Positions 17,688 to 26,621 are shown, numbered from the stretch's first letter. The stretch is 64,000 nucleotides of DNA from Polyangiaceae bacterium (GCA_019637295.1 JAHBVX010000002.1:992001-1056000); one strand, 5' to 3'. Notes: generated by a model not told the origin, from the sequence alone. Program-made: numbers and translations.

Positions 17688-18419
17688 ATGGGCATCTTCG
17701 ATCGCATGGGCCGGGTCATTTCGTCGAACTTCAACGCCCTCATCGACAAGGCGGAAGATCCCAAGAAGAACATCGATCTGACCCTCACCGAGATGCGGGA
17801 CCAACTCAAGGCCGCGCGACAGGAGGTCGTGCGCAGTGTGGCGGCCGAGAAGCAGCTCCGCACCAAGATCGACGAGCTCGATGCAGAGGTCGACAAGTGG
17901 GCCAAGCGAGCGGAGCTCGCCATCAAGCACGACGACGACGATCTCGCGCGCGAAGCGCTGGTGCAGAAGAAGCGATTGCTCGGCGAGCGGGATCGCGCCG
18001 AAGCGCTTCGAGGTGAACAGCGCACCAACGCCCTGGAGATGAAGGCGGAGCTCGAGCGCATGGAGGCGAAGGTCACCGAGCTCGAGTCACGCAAGGGGAC
18101 CCTCGTCGCGCAGGCCGAGCAGGCTCGAGGCGGTGGAGGAGTGGAGGGCCTCGGCGCGCCCGCCGGCGGCGGCAGCGCCTTCCGCGAGTTTCGCAAGATG
18201 GAGGACCAGATCGAGGGCGTCGAGGCTGCGGTCCAGGCGCAGCGCGAGGTCAACGAAGCGCTGAACGATCTGGGTCCCGGCGGCATGAGTCGGGAGCAAG
18301 TCGAGGCCAAGTTCCGCGCGCTGGAGTACGGCGGCGGTGCCGCCGAGGGCACCAAGGGCGGCAGCGAGATCGACGACGAGCTGTCGGCGCTGAAGAAGAA
18401 GGTGCGTGTCGGCAGTTGA
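17688..18419 (+). CDS. pspA: PspA/IM30-family membrane-stress protein
   Basis: The 243-residue protein starts with the PspA amphipathic helix (MGIFDRMGRVISSNFNALID), then EDPKKNIDLTLTEMRDQL and a long Lys/Glu-rich coiled coil to about residue 145. PspA/IM30 proteins are ESCRT-III-like and stabilise the inner membrane during stress. After a Gly-rich break near residues 150-160 there is a further C-terminal helix ending DDELSALKKKVRVGS. No pspF, pspB or pspC is nearby. Its TGA overlaps a TTG start of the next gene (TTGA), which ties it to the degenerate cyclase/ATPase-like protein. Confidence 0.93.
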   Translation: MGIFDRMGRVISSNFNALIDKAEDPKKNIDLTLTEMRDQLKAARQEVVRSVAAEKQLRTKIDELDAEVDKWAKRAELAIKHDDDDLAREALVQKKRLLGERDRAEALRGEQRTNALEMKAELERMEAKVTELESRKGTLVAQAEQARGGGGVEGLGAPAGGGSAFREFRKMEDQIEGVEAAVQAQREVNEALNDLGPGGMSREQVEAKFRALEYGGGAAEGTKGGSEIDDELSALKKKVRVGS

Positions 18420-20611
18420 CCGGCCCCTCGAGCACCCGCAACCCGCCGACCGAGGAGGAGCGCCTCGTCATCGCGGTTCGACTGCGCCGCAGCGAGCCGG
18501 AGCTCACCCGCGAGTGGGTCGAGCAGCTGCTGCGTCGCGGCGAAGCGCTTGGCGGGCGGGTCGTGGCCTGGCAGCCGACCCTGATCGCGTTCGATTTCGA
18601 GCCCGAATCCTTCGAGGACGCCATCGACCTGTGCGCGGACCTGCCGCCGGAGTCCGCCGCGGGTCTGTCGTCGGCGCCGCTCGCTTGTGTGCTCCCCGGC
18701 GGCTCACGGGTCGCGCTCTCGTTGGGACCGGCGCTGTCCATGGCCGTGGCGCTGGCGCGCATCGCCCGCGCCGACGAAGTGCTCGTGGATCCGCAGGCAC
18801 CCGTCGCGCGGCGAGGGGATCTGCTGACGCGGGGCGCCCGGGTGGGCGTGATCGGTCGCGAGCGGTTTCGAGGCCTGAGGCTCGATCGGGAGCGTCCGCT
18901 GCGGCCGACGGACGCCGCGCTCCCGGCCGCCTGGCAGCGCCCGCCCTGGGTCGAACGAGCGATGCCGGACCTACCGAGCCCGGGGCAAGCGTCCTACCTG
19001 GTCGTCGCGCGCGGCGGCGGCGGTAGCCGCATGCTGGCCGAGCTCGCAGCGAGCACGCCGGAACGCTCCCTGACCCTCGAGCCGAGTCGCGGGCGACCGT
19101 TGGGCGGGCTGGCCTCGGCGCTGGCGAGGGCGCCGTCTCCCGGCCTCGGTGGTGACGACCAGGCGCAGCTCGAACGACTGCTTCGGGGGGAGTGGCTCGA
19201 CTCCTCCGCGCTCGCGTCGCTGCTCGTTGCCTGGCTCGGCCCCGGTGGGCTCGTGCTCGTGGACGACGCAGAGCGTGTCGACCGCGACAGCGTCGACGCC
19301 GTGCTCGCGGCCGTGGGCCGCGGAAGTCTCCGCGCCGTGCTGCGGGTCGCGGAGCGCGCGGCGTCCGTCGGGTCGGCCCTCGAGCTGCCGCCGTTGGGCG
19401 AGAGTGACCGGCTGCGACTGGTCCACAGCCTGGTCGGCTCCGAGCTCGCGGAGGAAGAAGTGCTGGCGCTGGTGCGGCGAGGGGGCAGCACGCCGCTCGG
19501 AGTCTTGTTCGCGCTGGCCGACTCGATCGAAGGGGGGCTCTTGGTGCGCGAGGCCGGCGCTCTGGTCTCCCGCATCGCGTCCAGTCGCCGGCACCGGGCG
19601 GAGCCGCTGCGGCGCGCGGTGGCGCGTCGGCTCGGGTGGCTGTCGGTGACGGCGCGGGATCTCGTGGCAGCGCTGGCGGTGCTGGACGACTTCGCGCCGA
19701 CCGAGCTGCTCGTGAGCCTGACGGGCGAGTCCGAAGCGCGGGTGGCCGCTGCGCTCGACGAACTCTGCACGCGCCACTTCGTGCTGCGGAGTGGCGACCG
19801 CGTTCGATTGGCGCAGACGTCGTTGTCGGAGCTGGCTCGCGAGCTGCTGACCGAAGCGGACCTTGCGCAGCTGCACCGTGCCGCGAGTCGCGCCTGCGTT
19901 CGCTCGTCACGACCTGCGGACGCTGCTGCCGCCGGTGTTCACGCGTTGCTCGGGGGCGATGTGGACGGCGCGCTGCCCCTGTTGCGTCGGGCAGCCGCGG
20001 GCTTGCGACAGGCGGGGTGCCTACTCACGGCCACCGCCCTCGAGCGCTTCACCGAGAGCGGGGACGTGCGGGAGCTCGAGTCGCGAGGCTTGCTCGGAGG
20101 GGTAGCCGCGGGCTCGATCGGGTCGCAGCGAGCGAGCGTCCCACCCCAAGCGGCGCGCTTCGAGCCGCGCGAGCCGGTCACCGGATCGCGCTTCGTGCAG
20201 GCGTTTCGGGTCGGGGATCACGCCGCCGTGAGCGAGCTGGTCTCCGAGCTCAAGGCGGGGGGCGCCGAGCCCCATGTGGCGCTGCGGTTCGAAGGTATGG
20301 CCAGCTTGGCGCGCGGCGAGGTCGCCCGCGCCGTCGGCCAACTGCGTCAGTCCAAGGAGTTGGCCCAGGCGGGTGGACCCTCGGAGCGGGGCCGTGCTGC
20401 GCTCGCGTTCGGGCTCGCGCTCGCGCAAGCGGGCCGCGCCCGTGAGGCGCTGCTCGAGGCCCTCGAGAGCCTCGCCTGCGCGCGTGAGGCTGGCGATCCC
20501 AGCGGCGAGGTCGCGTCTTTGCGCTTCGCCGTTCGGGTCTCCGAGCAAGCGGGTGCGTCCGAGGCTGCCCGGCAGTTCGCCGCGGCCGCCGAACGCCCGC
20601 ACGCGCCTTGA
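18416..20611 (+). CDS. Degenerate cyclase-homology / STAND ATPase-like / TPR protein
   Basis: This 731-residue protein seems to have three parts. Residues 1-165 resemble a class III cyclase homology domain by layout (WQPTLIAFDFE, ALSMAVALARIARADEVLVD), but the metal-binding aspartates and substrate residues are not recognisable. Residues about 180-500 look like a STAND/AAA-type NTPase: a Walker-A position reading GGGGSRM instead of GxxxxGK[ST], and a preserved Walker B (GLVLVDDAERVD). The remainder is Ala-rich helical, TPR-like. If right, it is a signalling ATPase relative that has lost catalysis. Start is TTG at 18416, overlapping the pspA stop. Domain assignment is inference. Confidence 0.68.
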   Translation: MTGPSSTRNPPTEEERLVIAVRLRRSEPELTREWVEQLLRRGEALGGRVVAWQPTLIAFDFEPESFEDAIDLCADLPPESAAGLSSAPLACVLPGGSRVALSLGPALSMAVALARIARADEVLVDPQAPVARRGDLLTRGARVGVIGRERFRGLRLDRERPLRPTDAALPAAWQRPPWVERAMPDLPSPGQASYLVVARGGGGSRMLAELAASTPERSLTLEPSRGRPLGGLASALARAPSPGLGGDDQAQLERLLRGEWLDSSALASLLVAWLGPGGLVLVDDAERVDRDSVDAVLAAVGRGSLRAVLRVAERAASVGSALELPPLGESDRLRLVHSLVGSELAEEEVLALVRRGGSTPLGVLFALADSIEGGLLVREAGALVSRIASSRRHRAEPLRRAVARRLGWLSVTARDLVAALAVLDDFAPTELLVSLTGESEARVAAALDELCTRHFVLRSGDRVRLAQTSLSELARELLTEADLAQLHRAASRACVRSSRPADAAAAGVHALLGGDVDGALPLLRRAAAGLRQAGCLLTATALERFTESGDVRELESRGLLGGVAAGSIGSQRASVPPQAARFEPREPVTGSRFVQAFRVGDHAAVSELVSELKAGGAEPHVALRFEGMASLARGEVARAVGQLRQSKELAQAGGPSERGRAALAFGLALAQAGRAREALLEALESLACAREAGDPSGEVASLRFAVRVSEQAGASEAARQFAAAAERPHAP

Positions 20612-20622
20612 GGGCGCCCTCA
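20609..20622. repeat. Palindrome containing both convergent stop codons
   Basis: TGAGGGCGCCCTCA is a perfect 14-bp palindrome. Its first three bases are the TGA of the plus-strand gene and its last three are the complement of the TGA of the minus-strand SctU-like gene. Confidence 0.6.
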
Positions 20623-21654
20623 CTCGGCGCCGGACGCAGCGACTTCGGCGTGGCTCCAGGCTTCGCGTAAGATCTCCGCGACGGCTTCGTACAGCGCCTC
20701 GGGGATTTGCTCGCCTACCTCCAGCTCGGAGAGCGCGCGCGCCACCGGCATGTCCTGAACGATGGGGACGCCGTACGCCCGCGCTGCGTCTACCAACTTC
20801 CGGGCCAGCTCGCCGCGACCGCTGGCGAGGATTCGGGGCGCCTCGTCCTGGTCTTCGTCGTACTTCAGCGCCGTGGCCAGGTGAGTCGGGTTCACGACCA
20901 GCACCGTCGCGTCACGCACGGCGTGCAGCGTCGCACCCTCGAGCATCTCCCGGTGAGCGCGCATGCGCGCAGCCTTGATCTCCGGATCACCTTCGGCCTC
21001 CTTGTGCTCGCGACGGACCTCGTCCTTGGTCATGCGGTGGCGCTTGCGCCAGGACCAGTGCACGACCACGAGGTCCACGGCGCCCAGGCCCAGGCCGACC
21101 AACGCCGCGATCCACGCCAGCTTCTGGCTGACCATCGCTGCCAGCGCCGCGGCGCCTACGATGTTGCCCGCCGAGTGCGCCAGATCCCGCGCATGGTCGA
21201 AGAGCAACCGCGTAGCGAGGTAGCCCACGAGGGTCGCGCCGACCAGGGCGCGAGCGAGGCCGATCAGGCGCTGTGTCGTGACGAGGTTCTTCAGGCCAGC
21301 GACGGGGTTGGCGCGCGAGAGATCGGGATTCAGCTTCTTGAACGCCACGGTGCCGCCGGACTGCGTGGCCCCTGCGGCGAGCGCCGCGAGCGCCGCCGCG
21401 CCGACCAACGGCAGCGAGAGGGTCGTGACATCCGATGCGAACTCCACCGGCGACCACACGCGCAGCGGGTCCGCCGTGGCGCGTTCGACGAGCTCGCGGA
21501 AGCGCGTGGTGGCGCTCACCACCAGCGCCGGCAAGAGCGCGAGCGCCACGACGAACCCCAGGCCCTGCACCACCGCGGACGAGACGGGGCTGTCGCCGTC
21601 CTCGCGCGCCTTGCGCAGCTTGCGTGGGGTAGGCTCCTCGGTCTTCTCGCTCAT
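20620..21654 (-). CDS. FlhB/SctU-family export-apparatus switch protein (orphan)
   Basis: This 344-residue protein belongs to the FlhB/YscU/SctU family, the switch protein of type III secretion and flagellar export. It begins with the hallmark SEKTEEPTPRKLRKAREDG, has four transmembrane segments (about residues 28-50, 78-100, 135-155, 175-200) and a cytoplasmic domain with MTKDEVRREHKEAEGDPEIK. The autocleavage motif NPTH is intact in VLVVNPTHLATALKY. No other secretion or flagellar gene lies within the window, so it is either an orphan or belongs to a dispersed system. Confidence 0.92.
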   Translation of the reverse strand: MSEKTEEPTPRKLRKAREDGDSPVSSAVVQGLGFVVALALLPALVVSATTRFRELVERATADPLRVWSPVEFASDVTTLSLPLVGAAALAALAAGATQSGGTVAFKKLNPDLSRANPVAGLKNLVTTQRLIGLARALVGATLVGYLATRLLFDHARDLAHSAGNIVGAAALAAMVSQKLAWIAALVGLGLGAVDLVVVHWSWRKRHRMTKDEVRREHKEAEGDPEIKAARMRAHREMLEGATLHAVRDATVLVVNPTHLATALKYDEDQDEAPRILASGRGELARKLVDAARAYGVPIVQDMPVARALSELEVGEQIPEALYEAVAEILREAWSHAEVAASGAE

Positions 21655-21729
21655 GGGACGGGCAGGGCGGGAGGGTCATGCCGAACCGCACGTCGGTCAA
21701 CCGACGCGAAGGTTGCGCCCGAACCGCCG

Positions 21730-22884
21730 CTACCAGCCGAAGCCCGGGATGGGGATGGGGAAGGGCGCAGGGCTGCCGCCGGACGAGCGATAGTTCGCGG
21801 CCGCCTGCTGGATCACCGGCGTGCGGATCGCTGGCGGCGGGTGAGAGCGCTCGAAGGCGAACACGATGTCCAGGGGGGAGAACTGATCGAGCCCGGCGAA
21901 GAAGCGCATGGTGAGCAGTCCGCCGTGCTCGGTCCACTTGTAGTCGACCCGCTTGCTGCCCGCGCCGAGCACGTTGTGGGTGCCGCTGACGTCGGCAGCG
22001 AGCTCGTTCGGCTGGTTGAGGATGGGGATGACGCTGGAGAGGATGTGGTTCGCCTCGGCGGCGGTGGCTCCGCTGCCTGCGGTGCAAGGGAGGTGCCCGA
22101 GGTAGTGGTGCGCGAGCTCGTGCCCGAGCACGAACGCGATCTGCTCGTCGAGCAGCTGGTGCTGGCGCTGAACCTTGCGCCCGTCCGTTTGTTGCTGTGG
22201 CGTGTAGAAGCCCGCTGGAGGTCGGACGATGGGCTGGCCCGGCTTCTGGTTCTTGGCCAACATCTGGATGTAGGCGTCCGTCTTGTTCGTACCGAAGACC
22301 TCGTCCGTAGCCTTTGCTTGGGCCAGGTGAGCCTCGATCTCGAGCAGTCCATCCGTGATGGCCATGGCGCTCTTGCCGCCTTTGGTACACGCGGCGAAGG
22401 CGTTCACCTCGCCCACGCGATCATCGACTACCAGCGGGATCCCCTGAACGCGGCTCTTCTTGTTGTTGTCGAGGGCAAGGACGAGATCCTGCAGGATCAT
22501 CTGCGCGCGCCCACGCAGGAAGTTCACGTCCAGTGCGTTGACCGGATCGTAGGCGACTGGGGGCAACGGGGTCTGCGGTTGCGGACTGGCACCCGCGGGC
22601 GGCGGCTGCTGGCCGTAGCCCGGCGGCGGCTGCTGGCCGTAGCCCGGGGGCGGCTGCTGGCCGTAGCCCGGGGGCGGCTGCTGGCCGTAGCCCGGGGGCG
22701 GCTGCTGGTAGCCGGGTTGTCCGTAGTAGCCCGGGGGTGGCTGCTGGCCGTAGCCCCCGTGCTGGGGCGGCCGGGAGCTGCTCGAAGTCTCGCAAGCCGC
22801 GAGAGAGCCCAAGCCGAGCAGGCAGAGCACGAGGCTCGGCCTCAGGAGACTGCCGCGGAACGAAAGCGAGGAGGTTCGAAGCAT
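21730..22884 (-). CDS. M48-type metallopeptidase lipoprotein with PPPGYGQQ repeats
   Basis: The start at 22884 gives MLRTSSLSFRG and a lipobox SLAAC, so the 384-residue protein is probably lipid-anchored. Residues about 35-90 are a Pro/Gly/Tyr/Gln linker made largely of the unit PPPGYGQQ. The catalytic part has HELAHHYLGH (zinc-binding HExxH) and, about 35 residues later, NELAADVSG supplying the third zinc ligand and a conserved Asp, as in M48 (HtpX/BepA-like) peptidases. It probably acts in envelope quality control. A TATGCT box ends 6 nt before the ATG. Confidence 0.85.
   Translation of the reverse strand: MLRTSSLSFRGSLLRPSLVLCLLGLGSLAACETSSSSRPPQHGGYGQQPPPGYYGQPGYQQPPPGYGQQPPPGYGQQPPPGYGQQPPPGYGQQPPPAGASPQPQTPLPPVAYDPVNALDVNFLRGRAQMILQDLVLALDNNKKSRVQGIPLVVDDRVGEVNAFAACTKGGKSAMAITDGLLEIEAHLAQAKATDEVFGTNKTDAYIQMLAKNQKPGQPIVRPPAGFYTPQQQTDGRKVQRQHQLLDEQIAFVLGHELAHHYLGHLPCTAGSGATAAEANHILSSVIPILNQPNELAADVSGTHNVLGAGSKRVDYKWTEHGGLLTMRFFAGLDQFSPLDIVFAFERSHPPPAIRTPVIQQAAANYRSSGGSPAPFPIPIPGFGW
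22601..22760. repeat. 24-bp tandem repeat encoding PPPGYGQQ
   Basis: Four nearly identical 24-bp units (22601-22696) are followed by degenerate copies to about 22760. Each unit encodes PPPGYGQQ in the M48 lipoprotein on the minus strand. Because the period is a multiple of three, copy number can vary without frameshift. Confidence 0.85.
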
Positions 22885-22890
22885 GGCGTC

Positions 22891-22896
22891 AGCATA
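22891..22896 (-). promoter_or_regulatory. Putative -10 box (TATGCT), near-leaderless
   Basis: TATGCT on the minus strand ends 6 nt before the ATG at 22884. TGCACA (complement of 22914-22919) lies 17 nt upstream and matches four of six -35 positions. Confidence 0.5.
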
Positions 22897-23022
22897 GCGC
22901 CGAGCCGGCAGGGTGTGCACGCGGCCGCGCGTCGGTGGGGGAAAACTGAAGGGTGTCCGCTTCGAGAGTACGGCAGCGAGCTCACGGGCCTTCCTCGGTC
23001 GCTCCCAGCACGCCTCCCCGGC

Positions 23023-23964
23023 TCAGCCGAGCCCCAGGGCGAGAGCGGCCAAGAAGGCGGCGTACCCGGCGGTGTACACCGCGCCCTCGGTCCGGCCCAC
23101 CGTGCGCTGCCGCCGCAGGCTCAATACGCACATCGTCGTGAGCGCGCCCATCACGAGCAGGTCGACGAGGCTCTCCGACAGCGAGCCGACGATGGGGGAC
23201 ACCGTGGAGGTGACGCCGAGGATCAAGAGGACATTGAAGATGTTGGACCCGACCACGTTGCCTACGGCTAGCTCCGAATGGCCTCGCAGCGCGGCGACGA
23301 GGGACGCGGCGAGCTCGGGCAGGCTGGTCCCGATGGCGACCACCGTCAGTCCCACCACGCGCTCGGTCATGCCGAACGCAAGCGCCAGCCCTACCGCGCC
23401 GTCGACCAGGACCTTGCCGCCGGCGAGCAAGGTGATGAGCCCGACCGCCGCGAACGCGGCCAGGCCGAGGCGACTGCCCTGCTCGGCCGGCTCGTCCTCG
23501 ACTTGGCCGGTAGGCTCTCCCCGGGACCAGCGCAGCGTGACGAGCGTGAAGCCGATCGCTCCGGCGGTCAGCAGCACGCCCTCGAAGCGCTGGATCACGC
23601 CGCCGATCAGGCACACCGGCACCGCTGCCGTCGCCAGCACCAGCACCGGCAGCTCACGCCGCGCCAGCGACGCGTCCACCCGCGGGGGCGAGATCAGCGC
23701 CGTCAGCCCCAGGATGAGACCGATGTTCGCGATGTTCGAGCCCAGCACGTTGCCCAGGGCGATCGCGCTCTTGCCGTCGAGCGCCGCCACCAGACTCACG
23801 GCCAGCTCGGGCGCGCTGGTGCCGTAGCTGACGACGGTCAGCCCGACCACGAGCGGGCTGATGCCGAAGACGCGGGCCAGGCCCGCCGCTCCGCGCACGA
23901 GCCACTCCGCACCGAAATACAGCAGCACGCCCCCGAGGAGCAGGAGTCCGACGTCCGTGAGCAC
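23023..23964 (-). CDS. CaCA-family Ca2+(Na+)/H+ antiporter
   Basis: The 313-residue inner-membrane protein has about ten helices in two homologous halves, each with an alpha-repeat motif: GTSAPELAVSLVAAL followed by GNVLGSNIANIGLILG in the first, and GTSLPELAASLVAAL followed by GNVVGSNIFNVLLILG in the second. These are signatures of the YrbG branch of the calcium/cation antiporter superfamily. The glutamates in PELA are the ion-binding residues. It probably extrudes Ca2+ in exchange for Na+ or H+. It is divergent from the dicarboxylate symporter gene. Confidence 0.94.
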   Translation of the reverse strand: MLTDVGLLLLGGVLLYFGAEWLVRGAAGLARVFGISPLVVGLTVVSYGTSAPELAVSLVAALDGKSAIALGNVLGSNIANIGLILGLTALISPPRVDASLARRELPVLVLATAAVPVCLIGGVIQRFEGVLLTAGAIGFTLVTLRWSRGEPTGQVEDEPAEQGSRLGLAAFAAVGLITLLAGGKVLVDGAVGLALAFGMTERVVGLTVVAIGTSLPELAASLVAALRGHSELAVGNVVGSNIFNVLLILGVTSTVSPIVGSLSESLVDLLVMGALTTMCVLSLRRQRTVGRTEGAVYTAGYAAFLAALALGLG

Positions 23965-24091
23965 CGTCTCGCGCTTCTATCAGGTTGCCGCCTCGGGCCT
24001 TAGGCGTTTTCGCTCCATCCGGGAGCCGGGTCACGGCCGGCCCCAATCGGGCCAGTCCCCGGCGAGTTTTCGCGCGGCGCGCCGTTTCGGA

Positions 24092-24097
24092 TAGGCT
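24092..24097 (+). promoter_or_regulatory. Putative -10 box (TAGGCT), near-leaderless
   Basis: TAGGCT ends 7 nt before the ATG at 24105, the spacing expected if transcription starts on the A of the start codon. No Shine-Dalgarno sequence precedes the ATG, and the -35 region is weak. Confidence 0.45.
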
Positions 24098-24104
24098 GCC
24101 GCGG

Positions 24105-25388
24105 ATGCCGAAGCTCAAGCTGCACTGGCAGATCGCGATCGGGCTCGGGCTCGCGGTCCTGGTCGGCTCGCTCGTGCCGCCTGACGCCGGGGTCTTCGGC
24201 GTCACGGCGCTCTCGCTGGTCGAGCTGGTGGGCAGTCTGTTCCTGCGCGCGCTCAAGATGCTCGTGGTGCCGCTGATTGCGGCCTCCATCATCGCCGCGG
24301 TCGCCGGCATGGGGGGCACCGAGCGACTCGGCAAGCTGGGGGTCAAGACCGTCGCCTACTACTTGCTCACCTCGACCCTCGCGATCCTGGCGGGGCTCGT
24401 GCTGGTGGCCACCATCCGTCCAGGCATCGTCGACGGCGAGCCAGCGAAGGACCTGATCGGGCTGTCCAGCGACACCGAGTCGGTTACCCAGCGCGTGGCC
24501 GGCCGCACCGGCAAGGACGTGGTCGAGGTGGTGCTGCGGCTGGTCCCGGAGAACGTGCTCAAGGACGCCGCCGAGGGCGAGATGCTGGGTGTGATCTTCT
24601 TCTCGATCCTGTTCGGGTTCATGATCACGCGGGTCCCGGAGCGCTATGGCGGGGTGCTGCGGGACTTCTGGCAAGGGGTGTACGAAGTCATGCTGCTCAT
24701 CACCGACTGGGTGATGCGCTTCGCGCCCATCGGCGTCTTCGCGCTGGTCAGCAAGGTGGTGATGACGACCGGCTTCTCCGCGCTCCGTCCGCTGTCGGCC
24801 TTCTTCGTCACCGTCGTGATGGCGCTCTCGATCCACGCCTTCGTCGTCCTCCCGCTCTTGCTCAAGTTCCTCGGGGGGGTCAGCCCCGTCAGGCACGCCA
24901 AGGCGGTGGCTCCAGCGCTGCTCATGGCCTTCTCCACGGCGTCGTCTTCGGCAACGCTGCCGCTGACCCTCGACTGCGTGCACAAACGCGCGGGTGTGTC
25001 CAAGCGCGTCACCAGCTTCACGCTGCCCCTGGGGGCGACGGTGAACATGGACGGGACGGCGCTGTACGAGTGCGTGGCCGCGATCTTCATCGCTCAGGCC
25101 TACGGCGTAGAGCTCGGCTACTCGGAGCAGTTCACGGTGGTCGTGGTCGCGCTGCTGACGTCCGTGGGTGTGGCGGGCATCCCGGCGGCCAGCTTGGTGG
25201 CCATCACGCTGATCTTGACCACCATCGGCCTGCCCCTCGAGGCCATCGGTCTCATCCTGGCTGTGGATCGAGTACTCGACATGTTCCGTACGGCGGTGAA
25301 CGTGTTCGGCGACACGACCGCTGCGGTGGTCATCGGTCGCAGCGAGGGGGAGACCGGCATCTTGACCTCGGATGGTGGCGATTCCTGA
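24105..25388 (+). CDS. Dicarboxylate/amino acid:cation symporter (DAACS)
   Basis: This 427-residue transporter belongs to the GltP/DctA family, which imports glutamate, aspartate or C4-dicarboxylates with Na+ or H+. Family motifs are clear: FLRALKMLVVPLI near residue 48, the serine-rich re-entrant loop MAFSTASSSATLPLT, the unwound helix LGATVNMDGTAL, the second hairpin VGVAGIPAASLVA, and DRVLDMFRTAVNVFGD near the end, whose Asp residues bind substrate and cation. I chose the ATG at 24105 because it directly precedes the first conserved helix. Its TGA overlaps the ATG of the next gene by one base. Confidence 0.94.
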   Translation: MPKLKLHWQIAIGLGLAVLVGSLVPPDAGVFGVTALSLVELVGSLFLRALKMLVVPLIAASIIAAVAGMGGTERLGKLGVKTVAYYLLTSTLAILAGLVLVATIRPGIVDGEPAKDLIGLSSDTESVTQRVAGRTGKDVVEVVLRLVPENVLKDAAEGEMLGVIFFSILFGFMITRVPERYGGVLRDFWQGVYEVMLLITDWVMRFAPIGVFALVSKVVMTTGFSALRPLSAFFVTVVMALSIHAFVVLPLLLKFLGGVSPVRHAKAVAPALLMAFSTASSSATLPLTLDCVHKRAGVSKRVTSFTLPLGATVNMDGTALYECVAAIFIAQAYGVELGYSEQFTVVVVALLTSVGVAGIPAASLVAITLILTTIGLPLEAIGLILAVDRVLDMFRTAVNVFGDTTAAVVIGRSEGETGILTSDGGDS

Positions 25389-26539
25389 TGCTGCGTCGCG
25401 TGCGCCGCTCACTGCCGGAGGTGCAGTTCGTCGCGGGCAATCGCGTGACGCTGCTGCGTGATGGGCGTGAGGCGTTCCCGGCCATGCTGGCCGCGATCGA
25501 AGGCGCCGAGCGTCAGATCTTGCTCGAGATGTACTGGTTCGACTCGGATCGGATCGGGCGCCGCTTCGGTCTGGCGCTCGCCGCCGCGGCGCGACGGGGC
25601 GTGGAGGTCGCCGTGTGTTACGACGCGATCGGCTCGCTGGAGGCCGATCCGGCGTTCTTCGCCACGCTCGAGGCCGCCGGGGTGTTGGTCCACGAGTTCA
25701 ACCCGGTCTTGCCCTGGCGCCGACGCTTCGGCGAGACGGCGCTCTCCCGGCGCAACCACCGCAAGAACCTGACCGTGGACGGTCGCATTGGTTTCACCGG
25801 AGGGGTCAACATCGCAGACGCCTGGCTGCCGCGGGAGGACGGAGGGCAAGGCTTCCGCGACGACGTGGTGTGCATCGAAGGTCCCGCCGTGAGCGGGCTC
25901 GTCGACTGCTTCCTCTCTACTTACGCGCGCTACGCGGGCCGGACCATCACCCGCGCTCGGCCGGCGGGGTCGGGGCCTGGGGTGGCGGGCTCCCAGTCCG
26001 TTCGCATCATCGCCGACGCGCAGCGCGGCAACCAGCGACAGATCCTGCGAGCGTATCTGTATCGGGTACACCGCGCGCGCGACCGGGTGTTCGTCGCCAA
26101 CAGTTACTTCGTGCCCGACGCGCGCATCCTTCGCGCGCTGGTGAACGCGGCGCGCCGTGGGGTGGATGTGCGCGTGTTGCTCCCGGGCCAGAGCGACGTC
26201 CCCGTGGTGCGCCTCGCCAGCCGCGCGCTGTACGAGCGCCTGCTGCGGGCTGGCGTGCGCTTGTTCGAACTGCAGAAGAACGTGCTGCACTCCAAGACGG
26301 CGGTGGTGGACGGCGAGTGGAGCACGATCGGCACGTTCAACCTCGACCACCTGTCCCTGCGCTTCAACCTGGAGGTCAACGTCGCGGTGCTCGACCCTCG
26401 CTTCGGCGCCGTGATGGAGCAGTCCTTCCTCGAAGACCTGCGAGAGAGCGACGAGGTCGCCCTCGAGCGCTTCGCCAAGCGGCCCTGGCTGGAGCGCGTG
26501 GTGGAGCGCTCCCTCTATCGCTTCCGGACGCTGATGTGA
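25388..26539 (+). CDS. Phospholipase-D family cardiolipin synthase-like protein
   Basis: The 383-residue protein has two HKD motifs of the phospholipase D superfamily: NHRKNLTVDG at about residues 123-132 and LHSKTAVVDG near 300. The first is followed by FTGGVNIADAW and the second by TIGTFNLDHLSLRFNLEVN, which is the cardiolipin synthase pattern. There are no N-terminal membrane helices, as in ClsB, so it is likely a peripheral inner-membrane enzyme joining phosphatidyl groups. The start overlaps the symporter stop (TGATG). Confidence 0.9.
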   Translation: MLRRVRRSLPEVQFVAGNRVTLLRDGREAFPAMLAAIEGAERQILLEMYWFDSDRIGRRFGLALAAAARRGVEVAVCYDAIGSLEADPAFFATLEAAGVLVHEFNPVLPWRRRFGETALSRRNHRKNLTVDGRIGFTGGVNIADAWLPREDGGQGFRDDVVCIEGPAVSGLVDCFLSTYARYAGRTITRARPAGSGPGVAGSQSVRIIADAQRGNQRQILRAYLYRVHRARDRVFVANSYFVPDARILRALVNAARRGVDVRVLLPGQSDVPVVRLASRALYERLLRAGVRLFELQKNVLHSKTAVVDGEWSTIGTFNLDHLSLRFNLEVNVAVLDPRFGAVMEQSFLEDLRESDEVALERFAKRPWLERVVERSLYRFRTLM

Positions 26540-26621
26540 GCTGGGCTTGCGGTCGCGACGTCGTCGCCGCAGATTGCCGCCGTGGCGCGCGCTCCCCCGG
26601 CGCGCCGCTGATCGGGCGCGC

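Noticed and set aside
18416-20611. Active adenylate cyclase plus ATPase
   Set aside because: Metal-binding aspartates and the Walker A lysine are not recognisable, so I describe it as degenerate.
20620-21654. Flagellar FlhB
   Set aside because: No flagellar gene lies nearby, so flagellar and non-flagellar members cannot be told apart; I leave it as FlhB/SctU family.
22601-22760. CRISPR-like tandem repeats
   Set aside because: Repeats are contiguous without spacers and encode PPPGYGQQ in frame; it is a coding minisatellite.
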